The translations under genes and the position numbers were made by a program. Source: Natrarchaeobius halalkaliphilus (GTDB taxonomy: Archaea; Halobacteriota; Halobacteria; Halobacteriales; Natrialbaceae). From it: a stretch of 64,000 bases of DNA. The DNA lies in NCBI RefSeq assembly GCF_003841485.1, contig NZ_REFY01000008.1:1-64000 (forward strand), given 5' to 3'. Under the pieces are notes generated by a model, which was not told the DNA's origin, ran no database searches, and was given only the letters and a program-made list of their open reading frames with translations. Shown here one piece after another: positions 24,964-32,816 of the stretch (the stretch's first letter is position 1; each line of letters opens with the position of its first letter).

Positions 24964-27089
24964 CAAGCGCTGCCCTCTGCGGAGGCGATTTCCTCGGAGT
25001 TACGGGGGGCCTCGAGTCGAATGGCACACTGCTTGAAATTGGGCTCGTTCGACCGGGGATCGACCGTGGGAAGTGTGAGGTCGTTCACTGCGGGGTGGTG
25101 AATCGGGAGCCAGACGACGCTGTCCGGGATGGCATCGTCCTCTTCGACACGGGCGTCGATACTCGCCCGTCTGGACGTCACTCGGACTGTGGACTCGCCG
25201 TCGCTGTCACCCTCGTGCCCGTCGATCTCGGTTGCCATCGCAGAAGCCGTTGCCGGATTGATGCGAGCGATCGGCGGTTCGTCCTCGCGGGTTCGGACGC
25301 CGGTGTTGTAGGCGTCTGCTCCTCGAGCGGTCGTCAGCGTCAGCGGGTAGGCCTCACTGGGGGGCTCTGGAACCGAGTCGGCGACAGCGCTCGAGAAGCG
25401 TGCCCGTCCCGTGGGCGTCGGGAACTCCCAGTTCTCGTTCACCGTGTCTTCGTCGGCCTCGTCCGTATAGTACCGGTAGCCGCCCGCCGTCGTCGGTGAC
25501 GGGGCAGGCCACCGAACTGCGTGTTCGGCCTCGAGACGCTCGTAGCCGATTCCAGAACAGTCGGCGACCGTTCCCTCGGTGAGGTTGACGAACTCCTTGA
25601 ACACTGCTTTGGGTTCCGGTGGCTCGTCGAACAGCCCCGGAACCACGCGGGTCGCGACCTCGCCGATCAACTCGAGGTCCGTCTTAATGCCGGACGGTGT
25701 GTCGGTCGCAGCACGCACGCGTGAGATCGTCCGTTCCATGTTCATGACGGTTCCTTCGGATTCGCCCCAGGTCGCCGCCGGCAAGACGACGTCAGCGAGT
25801 TCGACGGTCTCGCTGTGGAAGGCGTCCTGGACGACGAGGAAACTCTCCTCGAGGCGGTTGCGGGCAGCGCCAGCGTCGGGTAAGCCGGCGGCGGGGTTCG
25901 TCGCCACGGCGTAGATCGCGTCGATGTCGGTATCGATAGCCTCGACGATCCCGACGGGTCCAGGGCCAGTGTCGTCGGGTAGTCTCGAAGGAGAGACGCC
26001 CCAGGTGTCGGCGACGATACCGCGATGAATCGGATCGTCGAACGACCGGTGACCGGGCCAACTTCCCTTCGAGGAACAGACGCGTGTCCCCATCGAGTTT
26101 GCCTGTCCCGTCAGTGAGAACGGTCCGGAACCCGGCTTCAGGTTGCCCGTCGCGAGACAGAGGTCGATCAGGGCGCCTGCAGTTGCGGTCCCCTGGGCGC
26201 TCTGATTGACGCCCATTCCCCAGTAAACGAGCGTCCGTGTCTCGAACGCACGCGCGAGTTTGTCGACAGCTGCGAGCGAGACGCCCGCGTCGTCGGTGGC
26301 CGCCTCGCCGCTCGGAAGCGTCTCGAGTAACTCCTCGAAGCCCTCGGTCTGTTCGGCGACGAACGTTTCGTCGACGCGGTCGGTCTCGACGATTCGGGCG
26401 AGAATCGCTCGCGCGAGTGCGAGGTCCCCACCGGGTTCGACCGGGACGTGGTAATCTGCTACTTCTGCGGTCTCGCTGTGGACCGGGTCGATGACGAGCA
26501 GTTCGGAGTCGTTGTCGGCCACACTCTGTCGGATCCAACTGAACATGACCGGATGGGCCACGGCGGGGTTCGCTCCCCAGATGAGGTGTGTTTCCGCATC
26601 CGGGATATCGCCGTAGGTCGGTGGCGGCGCGTCGCTTCCGAAGGCATCGTAGTAGGCCGTGACGGCACTGGCCATACACAGCGTCGTATTCGCGTCGTAG
26701 TACCGAGTTCCAAAGCCACCGCGGGCGAGTTTGCCGAGTGCGTAGGCTGCTTCGTTCGTCTGCTGGCCACTTCCCAACACTGCAACGGCGTCGGAACTCG
26801 CCTCGAGTGCCTCGGCGAGTCCATCCGCGGCTTCCTCGAGCGCGTTGTCCAGTGTGGTCGCGACGAGTTCGCCGTCGCGCCGAACGAGCGGGCGGGTAAG
26901 CCACTCGCCGTCGGGGTCTGCGGTCTCGCGAACGCCACGCTGGCAGGCAAGGCCGTTGTTGACCGGGTGTTCGGGGTTTCCTCTGACGAGATCCAGCCCG
27001 TAGCCGTTGTCGACGGCTCGCTGGACGTGACCACAGCCGACCGCACATCGAAGACAGGTCGTCTGGATAAATTCGCTCACGAGGACCAC
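24963..27089 (-). CDS. nasA: Assimilatory nitrate reductase, molybdopterin subunit
   Basis: A 708-residue molybdopterin oxidoreductase. The N-terminus TTCLRCAVGCGHV plus LACQRG supplies the four cysteines of a [4Fe-4S] cluster, as in NasA/NarB-type cytoplasmic nitrate reductases; no Tat signal precedes it. LARGGFGTRYYDANTTLCMA (about 122-141) is the region around the Mo-ligand cysteine. The C-terminal WLPIHHPAVNDLTLPTVDPRSNEPNFKQCAIRLE is the typical assimilatory ending. The GTG at 27089 is used; another GTG nine bases inside is also possible. Ferredoxin is the likely donor. No nitrite reductase or nitrate transporter gene is present nearby, which is unusual for a nas operon. Confidence 0.88.
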   Translation of the reverse strand: MVLVSEFIQTTCLRCAVGCGHVQRAVDNGYGLDLVRGNPEHPVNNGLACQRGVRETADPDGEWLTRPLVRRDGELVATTLDNALEEAADGLAEALEASSDAVAVLGSGQQTNEAAYALGKLARGGFGTRYYDANTTLCMASAVTAYYDAFGSDAPPPTYGDIPDAETHLIWGANPAVAHPVMFSWIRQSVADNDSELLVIDPVHSETAEVADYHVPVEPGGDLALARAILARIVETDRVDETFVAEQTEGFEELLETLPSGEAATDDAGVSLAAVDKLARAFETRTLVYWGMGVNQSAQGTATAGALIDLCLATGNLKPGSGPFSLTGQANSMGTRVCSSKGSWPGHRSFDDPIHRGIVADTWGVSPSRLPDDTGPGPVGIVEAIDTDIDAIYAVATNPAAGLPDAGAARNRLEESFLVVQDAFHSETVELADVVLPAATWGESEGTVMNMERTISRVRAATDTPSGIKTDLELIGEVATRVVPGLFDEPPEPKAVFKEFVNLTEGTVADCSGIGYERLEAEHAVRWPAPSPTTAGGYRYYTDEADEDTVNENWEFPTPTGRARFSSAVADSVPEPPSEAYPLTLTTARGADAYNTGVRTREDEPPIARINPATASAMATEIDGHEGDSDGESTVRVTSRRASIDARVEEDDAIPDSVVWLPIHHPAVNDLTLPTVDPRSNEPNFKQCAIRLEAPRNSEEIASAEGSA

Positions 27090-27117
27090 CTGCTCGAGTA
27101 CTGTCCAGCGCAGTCAG

Positions 27118-27127
27118 ATATGCATAT
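27118..27127 (-). promoter_or_regulatory. TATA-like palindrome upstream of nasA
   Basis: ATATGCATAT is a 10-base palindrome 29-38 bases upstream of the GTG at 27089 on the minus strand, at TATA-box distance for a leaderless transcript. Regulation by nitrogen source would be expected for this gene, but no operator is recognised. Confidence 0.45.
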
Positions 27128-27414
27128 GGACGTTTTTGGACCAAAATCGGGAGTATACGAGCACATATTCACGAGAAAGGATAACAATCTACGATACTAA
27201 AACCCTGTCCGTTTAAAAACACGAAGCTATCTGGTGTCAAACGCACATCTCGACCAATCTGGGAACGGATACTGATTATATAAGGACATATTGTGTGGTC
27301 GAGACGGCAGTTGATCGATCGACCGTCAATATCCAGACGACCATAACAAACCTTGTTCAACCGGCTGAGTCGGACAAACACTGGACACGAGCTCTGACAC
27401 ACTCAGTAGGGAGT

Positions 27415-27564
27415 ATGACCGACGAGACAGATCTCGAGTTCGATCCGCCAGGAGCACATCGACGAGTATCCGTTAACGAGAAAGTCAAGGAGCTGGTCTT
27501 CGTGGATTTCACTGTCTACTTGCTGGTGTTTGCTGGGCACGTTCACAGCAAGCAGACGTTCTAA
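27415..27564 (+). CDS. Hypothetical small protein, possibly a gene fragment
   Basis: A 49-residue frame from an ATG after GGGAGT (TDETDLEFDPPGAHRRVSVN...), ending in a hydrophobic VFVDFTVYLLVFAGHVHS stretch. In-frame codons continue upstream to a GTG at 27295, which lies close behind a good TATA-like element (GATTATATAAGG, 27274-27285). The protein looks cut off and I recognise no family. The neighbourhood holds another gene relic, so this may also be debris. Confidence 0.3.
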   Translation: MTDETDLEFDPPGAHRRVSVNEKVKELVFVDFTVYLLVFAGHVHSKQTF

Positions 27565-27590
27565 CTGAGCGGCTTTGCGAAGTACTGAAT

Positions 27591-27858
27591 CTACACTATC
27601 GAGTGATCCACCAATAAATTCACCGTATCTGGAATGGATCCAAGTTGTTTCTCGGTGTTTGGTTCACGGAATCCGTTCGCGGAAGCATAGACGATCATCA
27701 AATCTCGGCGCACAGTCGCATTCGTCAGGCCCGTCCTCAGCGAAGCTGAGAGTACCGCCGTCAGCCACTACGACCCGTGGAGTACCGGTAACGTGGGGGC
27801 AAATTTGCTCATCGGTTGTGCTTGGATCGACACTACCGGGAATCGTCCGTGTTTGCTT
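27591..27858 (-). pseudogene. Frameshifted relic of a small cysteine-containing haloarchaeal protein
   Basis: The minus strand reads protein-like from a stop at 27859-27861: GTPRVVVADGGTLSFAEDGP, then DECDCAPRFDDRLCF, ending in a TGA at 27664-27666. Shifting frame just before that stop restores an open reading (FREPNTEKQLGSIPDTV) to 27591. The CxC...PCF pattern followed by a GFRE-type tail resembles small zinc-finger-like proteins I remember from haloarchaeal mobile regions. There is no start codon at the upstream end. This is a decayed gene by inference; the parent family is not certain. Confidence 0.45.
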
Positions 27859-27968
27859 TCAGTTGCGCGGTATTGAGCGTCAGGACATTCTTCTCTAACC
27901 AGATTGTGGCTACAGACGTCTCTTTAAGTATTTGGAACGCAAGAGGGCGTTGTAACCCTTTTTATGTA

Positions 27969-28119
27969 TGCCCGGGGAGGGCTCCGAACCCTCGATCTCC
28001 GCATGTCCCAGGTTCGAGGCTCGGCAGTCCTCGAGGGACACGGAGGCTTCCAAGGCGAAACCGCACCGAATCTCTGAACCCTATGAGTGCGGCGCTATGT
28101 CCAGCTAAGCCACCCGGGC
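27969..28119 (-). tRNA. trnM: Elongator tRNA-Met (CAT) with a 77-base intron
   Basis: The minus strand folds as a tRNA: acceptor GCCCGGG/CCCGGGC with discriminator A, D-arm GCTTAGCTGGACATAGC, anticodon stem CCGCA/TGCGG, and T-arm GAGGGTTCGGAGCCCTC. Exon 1 is 28082-28119 and ends CTCATA just after the CAT anticodon; exon 2 is 27969-28004. The intron, 28005-28081, sits after position 37, the usual archaeal site cut by the splicing endonuclease at a bulge-helix-bulge. Haloarchaeal elongator tRNA-Met genes are known to carry an intron of about this size. No CCA is encoded. Exact splice points may differ by a base. Confidence 0.92.
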
Positions 28120-28222
28120 TCGTTCTCCCGTAGAGCGGAGCGTTTCATTAAGCTTCTCATTCGCTGGCGCTGTGCAACGGGGACCCACGGATTTATGATA
28201 TACGCTTACGAACTACCGCGAT

Positions 28223-29359
28223 ATGAGCGTTCCCGGCATCGTCCAGTCTACTCTCACTGACGAGGATATCGCAGCGCGAGTCTCTCTCGGCGGCGACGAC
28301 GAACTCTTCATCACACCAACACGGACGATCGTCTACCGTGCCGAAGGGCTCTTGAGCGACGAATCGGTCGATGAGTATCCCCACGACGCCGACCGCCTCA
28401 CTCTCTCCGAAGGACGGCGGAAAACGAAGTTTTCTCTCGAGTATCCACTCGACGGTTCCTACGAATTCACCGTCCCCTCGAGCAAGACCGACGCCGTGCT
28501 TCATCCGGTGCTGGCCGGCGTCTTAAACGGAAACGAGATCACCGATCCGGGCGAAACCGTCGTCCAGACCTACCGCTTCAGTGAACTCACGTTGATCATC
28601 ACCAGCGATCGGCTCGTCAAACACATCGGTGGTGCAGTCTGGGACGACGACTACGAGGAGTATCACTTCGGAGACGTGACGAACCTGTCTTTCGAGGACG
28701 GGAGTGTCGCGACCCAGATCGTACTCGAAGTCGGGGGTCGTCCACAGCGAATCAAGGCACCCAACGAAGAGGCGAACGATCTTCGCGAACGTCTCAAACG
28801 TGCCCTCTTCGATTATCACGACGTCAAGTCACTCGAGCAACTCAACGAGGAAGTCGGTGACGACGGGGATGATGACGCGCCGACCGATTCTGGAATGGAT
28901 TTCGGTGGCGGAATCGATCCGCTCGACACCTCTTCTTCGGAAGACGGCGAAGGCGACACAGTCGAAGAAGCGGACGGACGCGAGGCCGCCGTTCCCGATT
29001 CGATCGACGCACAACCGGACCGTCCGGACGACGATGAGCGAACGCGAGGGCAGTCCAGTTCGAGCGCCTCCGCAGCAACAGTACCCTCGGATCCGAACGA
29101 GTCGGCGTCCGACTCGAGTGAGGGCCAGCGAGTCGCGACGGTCGAAACCGGTGACGTCTTCGAAAACCCGGACGATTCGATCGAAACGCGGGACGCCGAC
29201 CGGAAAAAAGTGCGTTCTACGACCGGCGACGTTTCTCGATCGGACCTCCTCGAGCGCATCGAAACGCTCGAGGAGTCACTCGCTCGTCAGAACGATCTCC
29301 TCGAGCAACAACAGGAAACGATCGAACAACTGATCGTCGAACTTCGACAGGGCCGCTAG
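28223..29359 (+). CDS. Haloarchaeal DUF7115-like protein with coiled-coil tail
   Basis: A 378-residue acidic protein. Residues 1-200 look like a folded domain of two related halves, each with a beta-rich ITPTRTIVYRAEGLL or LTLIITSDRLVKHI strand pair, suggesting duplicated PH-like units. Residues 205-335 are a disordered Asp/Glu/Ser linker. The last 40 residues, RSDLLERIETLEESLARQ onward, form a clear heptad coiled coil. I remember similar proteins as DUF7115 in Halobacteria, with no function known. It starts 104 bases from tRNA-Met, divergently. Confidence 0.65.
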   Translation: MSVPGIVQSTLTDEDIAARVSLGGDDELFITPTRTIVYRAEGLLSDESVDEYPHDADRLTLSEGRRKTKFSLEYPLDGSYEFTVPSSKTDAVLHPVLAGVLNGNEITDPGETVVQTYRFSELTLIITSDRLVKHIGGAVWDDDYEEYHFGDVTNLSFEDGSVATQIVLEVGGRPQRIKAPNEEANDLRERLKRALFDYHDVKSLEQLNEEVGDDGDDDAPTDSGMDFGGGIDPLDTSSSEDGEGDTVEEADGREAAVPDSIDAQPDRPDDDERTRGQSSSSASAATVPSDPNESASDSSEGQRVATVETGDVFENPDDSIETRDADRKKVRSTTGDVSRSDLLERIETLEESLARQNDLLEQQQETIEQLIVELRQGR

Positions 29360-29422
29360 CGACCCGTCCGATCGGCGTCGCCGATCCGGATTCCGTTCGA
29401 ACCGATCTCCCGTCACCGACGC

Positions 29423-30070
29423 ATGGACCACCACACGAGCACCGAACGAGCTGGAATCGTCCTCGCGGGTGGACAGTCGACCCGTTTTGACGACACGGAC
29501 AAAGCCGTGGCGGAGCTCGCCGGAATCCCGATGATCCGTCGCGTTCTCGAGCGTCTCGACCCGATGGTCGACGAACTCGTCGTCAACTGCCGAGGTGAGC
29601 AAGTGGCCTCGATCCGGGAGACACTTCGAGATGGGCCAGGCGTTACGTTCGCCGTCGATCCGGTGCCGGATCGGGGTCCGATGGCCGGGATTCTAGTCGG
29701 CCTTCGTGAGACGACGGCGACGTACGCCGTCGTAGTCGCCTGTGACATGCCACTCGTCGATCCAGCGTTCGTCGACTACCTGTTCGAGCGGGCACGCGGA
29801 TGCGATGGCGCAGTCCCGCAACTCGAGGATCAGTGGTTCCAGACCACCCAGGCCGTCTACCGGTGCGAGCCGATGGCTGCTGGTTGCGAACGCGCTCTCG
29901 AGGACGGCGACGGACGGATCGTCACGGCACTGGCCGACCTGGAGTACGTCGTCGTCGAGGAGACGGAGGTTCGCGAACAAGCGTCACTCGAGACGTTCGA
30001 GAACGTCAACACGCGTGCTGAACTCGAGGGCGTCGCTGATCGTCTGGACGGGAACTCTTCGTCTGAGTGA
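29423..30070 (+). CDS. mobA: Molybdenum cofactor guanylyltransferase-like protein
   Basis: A 215-residue second MobA homologue. GIVLAGGQSTRFDDTDKAVA (about 11-30) is the nucleotide-binding loop, with the glycine before the DK replaced by Asp-Thr. DRGPMAGILVGLRET (about 82-96) and VACDMPLVDPAFVDYL (about 103-118) match the GPLAGI and CDMP metal-site motifs. It may load a different enzyme from the nasA-linked copy; a YqeC homologue two genes away points to molybdenum hydroxylases, for which the CMP form (MocA) would be expected. GMP versus CMP specificity cannot be told here. Confidence 0.82.
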   Translation: MDHHTSTERAGIVLAGGQSTRFDDTDKAVAELAGIPMIRRVLERLDPMVDELVVNCRGEQVASIRETLRDGPGVTFAVDPVPDRGPMAGILVGLRETTATYAVVVACDMPLVDPAFVDYLFERARGCDGAVPQLEDQWFQTTQAVYRCEPMAAGCERALEDGDGRIVTALADLEYVVVEETEVREQASLETFENVNTRAELEGVADRLDGNSSSE

Positions 30071-30154
30071 TCTCGGGAAACGGAGTTCTCTCCCTCTGAC
30101 AGGGACTCTTCGTCGTTGCCGTGCTTCTAGCGGAGTGACTGGTGACCGTCGGGG

Positions 30155-30259
30155 ATGAACTACTACGACAAAATCCTCGTCGGCATCGCAGGAAGCGTTC
30201 TGGGCGGGATTCTCCTCTGCATCCTCACCGCCAATAAATCAGAACGTTTTCGGTCGTAG
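30155..30259 (+). CDS. 34-residue single-pass membrane protein
   Basis: A short gene: MNYYDKILVGIAGSVLGGIL, then LCILTANKSERFRS and TAG. One hydrophobic helix (about residues 7-25, glycine-rich) is flanked by a polar N-terminus and a basic C-terminus, in the positive-inside pattern. A GGGG lies just before the ATG. Small one-helix proteins with similar beginnings (xYYxKIL) occur in haloarchaea as I recall. It precedes the transporter gene by 17 bases and may be co-transcribed with it. Confidence 0.5.
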   Translation: MNYYDKILVGIAGSVLGGILLCILTANKSERFRS

Positions 30260-30276
30260 CCAATCCAGCTTCCGAA

Positions 30277-31464
30277 GTGCCAACCGACGGTTCGGAACGT
30301 CCAGACAGCCGACGCAGCTGGATAGTAGCGATTACCGGTGCGATTGCGATGATCTTCACGTTCGGAACGCCGGTCTCGTACGGCATTTTTCGCGAGCCGT
30401 TCAGCGACGCGTTCGGCATCTCCCCGGTCGCTCTCTCCGGGGTATTCGCGATCATGCTCTTTACGTTTTTCATCGGCTCCGGTCTCGTCGGCGTGTTCGG
30501 CGTACGGTTTCCGGCTCGAGCGGTGTTGCTCGTCTGTGCGATCACGACCGGTGTTCTCGCACCGGCGATCTATCTCACGGAGTCGATCATCGGGCTGACT
30601 GTCGTGTTCGCCGTCCTCGGTCTCTCCCTCGGGACCGTTTTCGTTCTCGTCGCATCGGTCGTCCCGCGCTGGTTCGATACCCGTAGCGGCGCTGCCACCG
30701 GACTCATCTTCGTTGGCAACGGCCTCGGACTATTCGTGCTCCCTCCCGTCTGGCAGTTCGCTCTGGCTGAAGTCGGCGTCCGTCGAGGCTTTTTTATCAT
30801 TATCTCGGTGAGCGCACTTGCGTTCGCCCTCACCGGTTTCGTCTGTCGACGACCGACCTGGGTCGAGCAATCGACCGCGACCGCCGACGAACTCCTCGAG
30901 TGGATCGCTCGACTCGCGCGGATGCGAACGTTTCAATTCCTGTTCGTCGGGATTGCCCTCTCTTTCACCTGGTATCAGTTGCTGGCCGCATACGCGGTCG
31001 ACCTGTTCGTCGCCCGTGGATTGACGGAGGCCGGTGCGTCGACGGCGTTCGGTCTGATCGGCGGAGTCAGTATCATCTCGCGGATCGGTGGCGGCTATCT
31101 CGGTGACGTCGTCGGCTCCCGGAAAGCGTTCCTCGCGTCGCTCGTCAGTATCACTGCCGGCCTCCTCCTGTTGTTCGTCTCCGCCGTTCCGACGCTGGTG
31201 ATCGCAGTTTTCCTGATCGGACTCGGTCTGGGCGGTACCGCAACCCTGTACATTCCGCTTCTCATGAGTATCTACTCGCCCGAGAAGGACACCGCTATCG
31301 TCGGCGTTTTCAACCTCGCCGGAGGGATTGCCGCGCTAGCGATGCCACCGCTCGGAACGATCACCGTCGCCTACACCGGTGATTTTACGATGGCGATCGC
31401 CCTGACGGTCGCGATGAGCGTCATCGGGTTCTGGACGGTCGCGGTCGGCACGGGAGGATCCTAA
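30277..31464 (+). CDS. MFS transporter (oxalate/formate antiporter-like)
   Basis: A 395-residue major facilitator with about 12 helices and a GTG start (MPTDGSERPDS). N-terminal FTFGTPVSYGIFREPFSDAF, GLSLGTVFVLVASVVPRWF and RSGAATGLIFVGNGLG resemble the MCT/OxlT (monocarboxylate, oxalate:formate) subgroup. ISRIGGGYLGDVVGSRKAF after helix 8 is the second-half copy of the MFS loop motif G-x3-D-x-x-G-R. Substrate is unknown; an organic anion is likely. It is convergent with yqeC, 7 bases apart. Confidence 0.8.
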   Translation: MPTDGSERPDSRRSWIVAITGAIAMIFTFGTPVSYGIFREPFSDAFGISPVALSGVFAIMLFTFFIGSGLVGVFGVRFPARAVLLVCAITTGVLAPAIYLTESIIGLTVVFAVLGLSLGTVFVLVASVVPRWFDTRSGAATGLIFVGNGLGLFVLPPVWQFALAEVGVRRGFFIIISVSALAFALTGFVCRRPTWVEQSTATADELLEWIARLARMRTFQFLFVGIALSFTWYQLLAAYAVDLFVARGLTEAGASTAFGLIGGVSIISRIGGGYLGDVVGSRKAFLASLVSITAGLLLLFVSAVPTLVIAVFLIGLGLGGTATLYIPLLMSIYSPEKDTAIVGVFNLAGGIAALAMPPLGTITVAYTGDFTMAIALTVAMSVIGFWTVAVGTGGS

Positions 31465-31471
31465 GCGAGCG

Positions 31472-32233
31472 CTACAACACTCCGTTCCCTGCGTGGACGA
31501 CGTCGACGATCGGGTCGTCGTCGATCATCCGCGCGAGGACGACGTGGCTCACGCGATCCGTGCGATCGAGTAAGTCCGAGGCGATCTCGGTTCCGACAGC
31601 CCGGTCATCGGAGTCGTCGACTTTGTTGAGCAAGGCGACGACCGTCGCGTCTTCGGGCACGGCCGACAGTCCGCCGCGATCGCTCGCGAGCACTCGAGCC
31701 ACGTCCGTCGCCCGGATCGGTGCGCCGAGTTCCCGGCCGGTGATCGCCGCCACCCGTTCCGGGCGATGGACCAGGTCTGCCGTAAGCGGTGCTCCGACGA
31801 CCTGAACGCTTGCGATCGGGACGACCGTCTCGACGGTCCGTGGGAGCTGTGGCTCGTGTTCGTCGGGCGCTTTGAGATCTCGCGTTCGCGCACCGTCGGC
31901 TTTGACCAGAATCGGACCGGCCGTGTCAGCCGCTGCGAGTTCGTCGATCACCGACGGATCGTAGCCGAGGTACCGATCCTCTCGCTCGCGTTCGGGAACC
32001 ACACCTACCGGCCAGCGTTCCGAACGCTCGAGCGTCTCGAGGGGTTCTTCGGTGATGGCGACACGCTCGACTGCCGAATCGAAGATCGGGATGCGAACCG
32101 TCGCGGTGACGACTGACCGGTGTCCCTCTCGAGCGGCGCGTTCGGCCAGCGTGTAGAGCGTCGTTTTCTTCCCGCCCGCACCGACGACGGCGACGAGTCC
32201 AGACTCCGCACACAGTGCCTCGAGAACGTCCAT
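31472..32233 (-). CDS. yqeC: YqeC-like molybdenum-hydroxylase maturation protein
   Basis: A 253-residue protein of the YqeC family (putative selenium-dependent hydroxylase accessory protein). The N-terminus MDVLEALCAESGLVAVVGAG, followed by GKKTTLYTLAE, is a P-loop-like GAGGKKT. ILVKADGARTRDLKAPDEHEPQLP (about 114-137) is the family's EADGSRxxPLKAPAxHEPVxP motif in haloarchaeal form. VALLNKVDD (about 208-216) resembles the G-protein NKxD. Family members are linked to maturation of xanthine dehydrogenase-type enzymes. The start at 32233 is set by the P-loop; upstream in-frame codons have no similarity. Confidence 0.8.
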   Translation of the reverse strand: MDVLEALCAESGLVAVVGAGGKKTTLYTLAERAAREGHRSVVTATVRIPIFDSAVERVAITEEPLETLERSERWPVGVVPEREREDRYLGYDPSVIDELAAADTAGPILVKADGARTRDLKAPDEHEPQLPRTVETVVPIASVQVVGAPLTADLVHRPERVAAITGRELGAPIRATDVARVLASDRGGLSAVPEDATVVALLNKVDDSDDRAVGTEIASDLLDRTDRVSHVVLARMIDDDPIVDVVHAGNGVL

Positions 32234-32453
32234 GCGTGCGATACCGGTTCCGCATGCTAATGGTTTACTGTCGAACGGTACCCACCCGAAGATCCGTCGA
32301 TGTTCGTCTATAGCGATCTGGACCAACCAACGATCCGACCCCGCTCGCGACCCAACGGTCGGTCCCTTTCCCAGATCAACACGCCTCCGCGTGTGGAAAA
32401 ATTCGCCGTTTACCGCGGAGCATGTCATCGATATCCTCTCGTCATCCCCACCG

Positions 32454-32535
32454 ATACGGTCTACTGTAAGTCGTTACCGGAGCGACCGCAGGACGGCTCG
32501 CGGTCGCTCCGGTAAAAAGTCACAGCAAACCGTAT
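32454..32535. repeat. 82-base long inverted repeat element (copy 1)
   Basis: The two arms start ATACGGTCTACTGTAAGTCG and, read from the other side, ATACGGTTTGCTGTGACTTT, then both continue TTACCGGAGCGACCGC. The inner 16 bases (32474-32489 and 32500-32515) are perfect complements around a 10-base loop. The outer parts pair with a few mismatches. A related element with the same arm plan (GGTCxGCTGTAAxT...CCGG) is at 51711-51787, so this is a dispersed family rather than a simple terminator. It has no coding capacity. Confidence 0.75.
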
Positions 32536-32665
32536 GAGGTCGCGGGGAATCTTAGAACTCGTCCGTTCCACCAGCTCGTCTTCGGTAGCCACGGGTAACA
32601 CCGATCCTGTAACTCGAACAGTCTGACACCACTCAATTGAGCCCAACTTAGGACAGTGACGATAC
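32536..32665 (-). pseudogene. Decayed tandem duplicate of the 3' end of the neighbouring gene
   Basis: The block 32536-32665 matches the last ~130 bases of the minus-strand gene ending at 32817 (about 32831-32960). Both contain GAGGTCGCGG near one end and share an identical 28-base segment beginning CACCGATCCTGTAACTCGAA. A one-base loss (CTACC for CTAACC on the sense strand) shifts the frame, so this copy is not coding. It directly abuts the inverted repeat at 32454-32535, which seems to have replaced its final codons. Confidence 0.75.
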
Positions 32666-32816
32666 ATCACGGCCGGCAAGCCGTTCTGTGAAGTCATTTG
32701 TCGCGGGTTAAAACGGCGATACGAGAACGAGATTGGCCGTTGGTAGCTGATGTCGGAAACGATGCCTCTCCAACTCACTGGGCTCGTGTGGCTGGGTTGC
32801 GTAATTACGAAAGTGT
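32666..32816. other. Noncoding remainder between duplicate and parent gene
   Basis: About 150 bases with no supported gene. They may be further decayed sequence of the duplication or spacer. A TAATTACGAAAGTGTTTAT AT-rich end adjoins the parent gene's stop. Confidence 0.35.
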
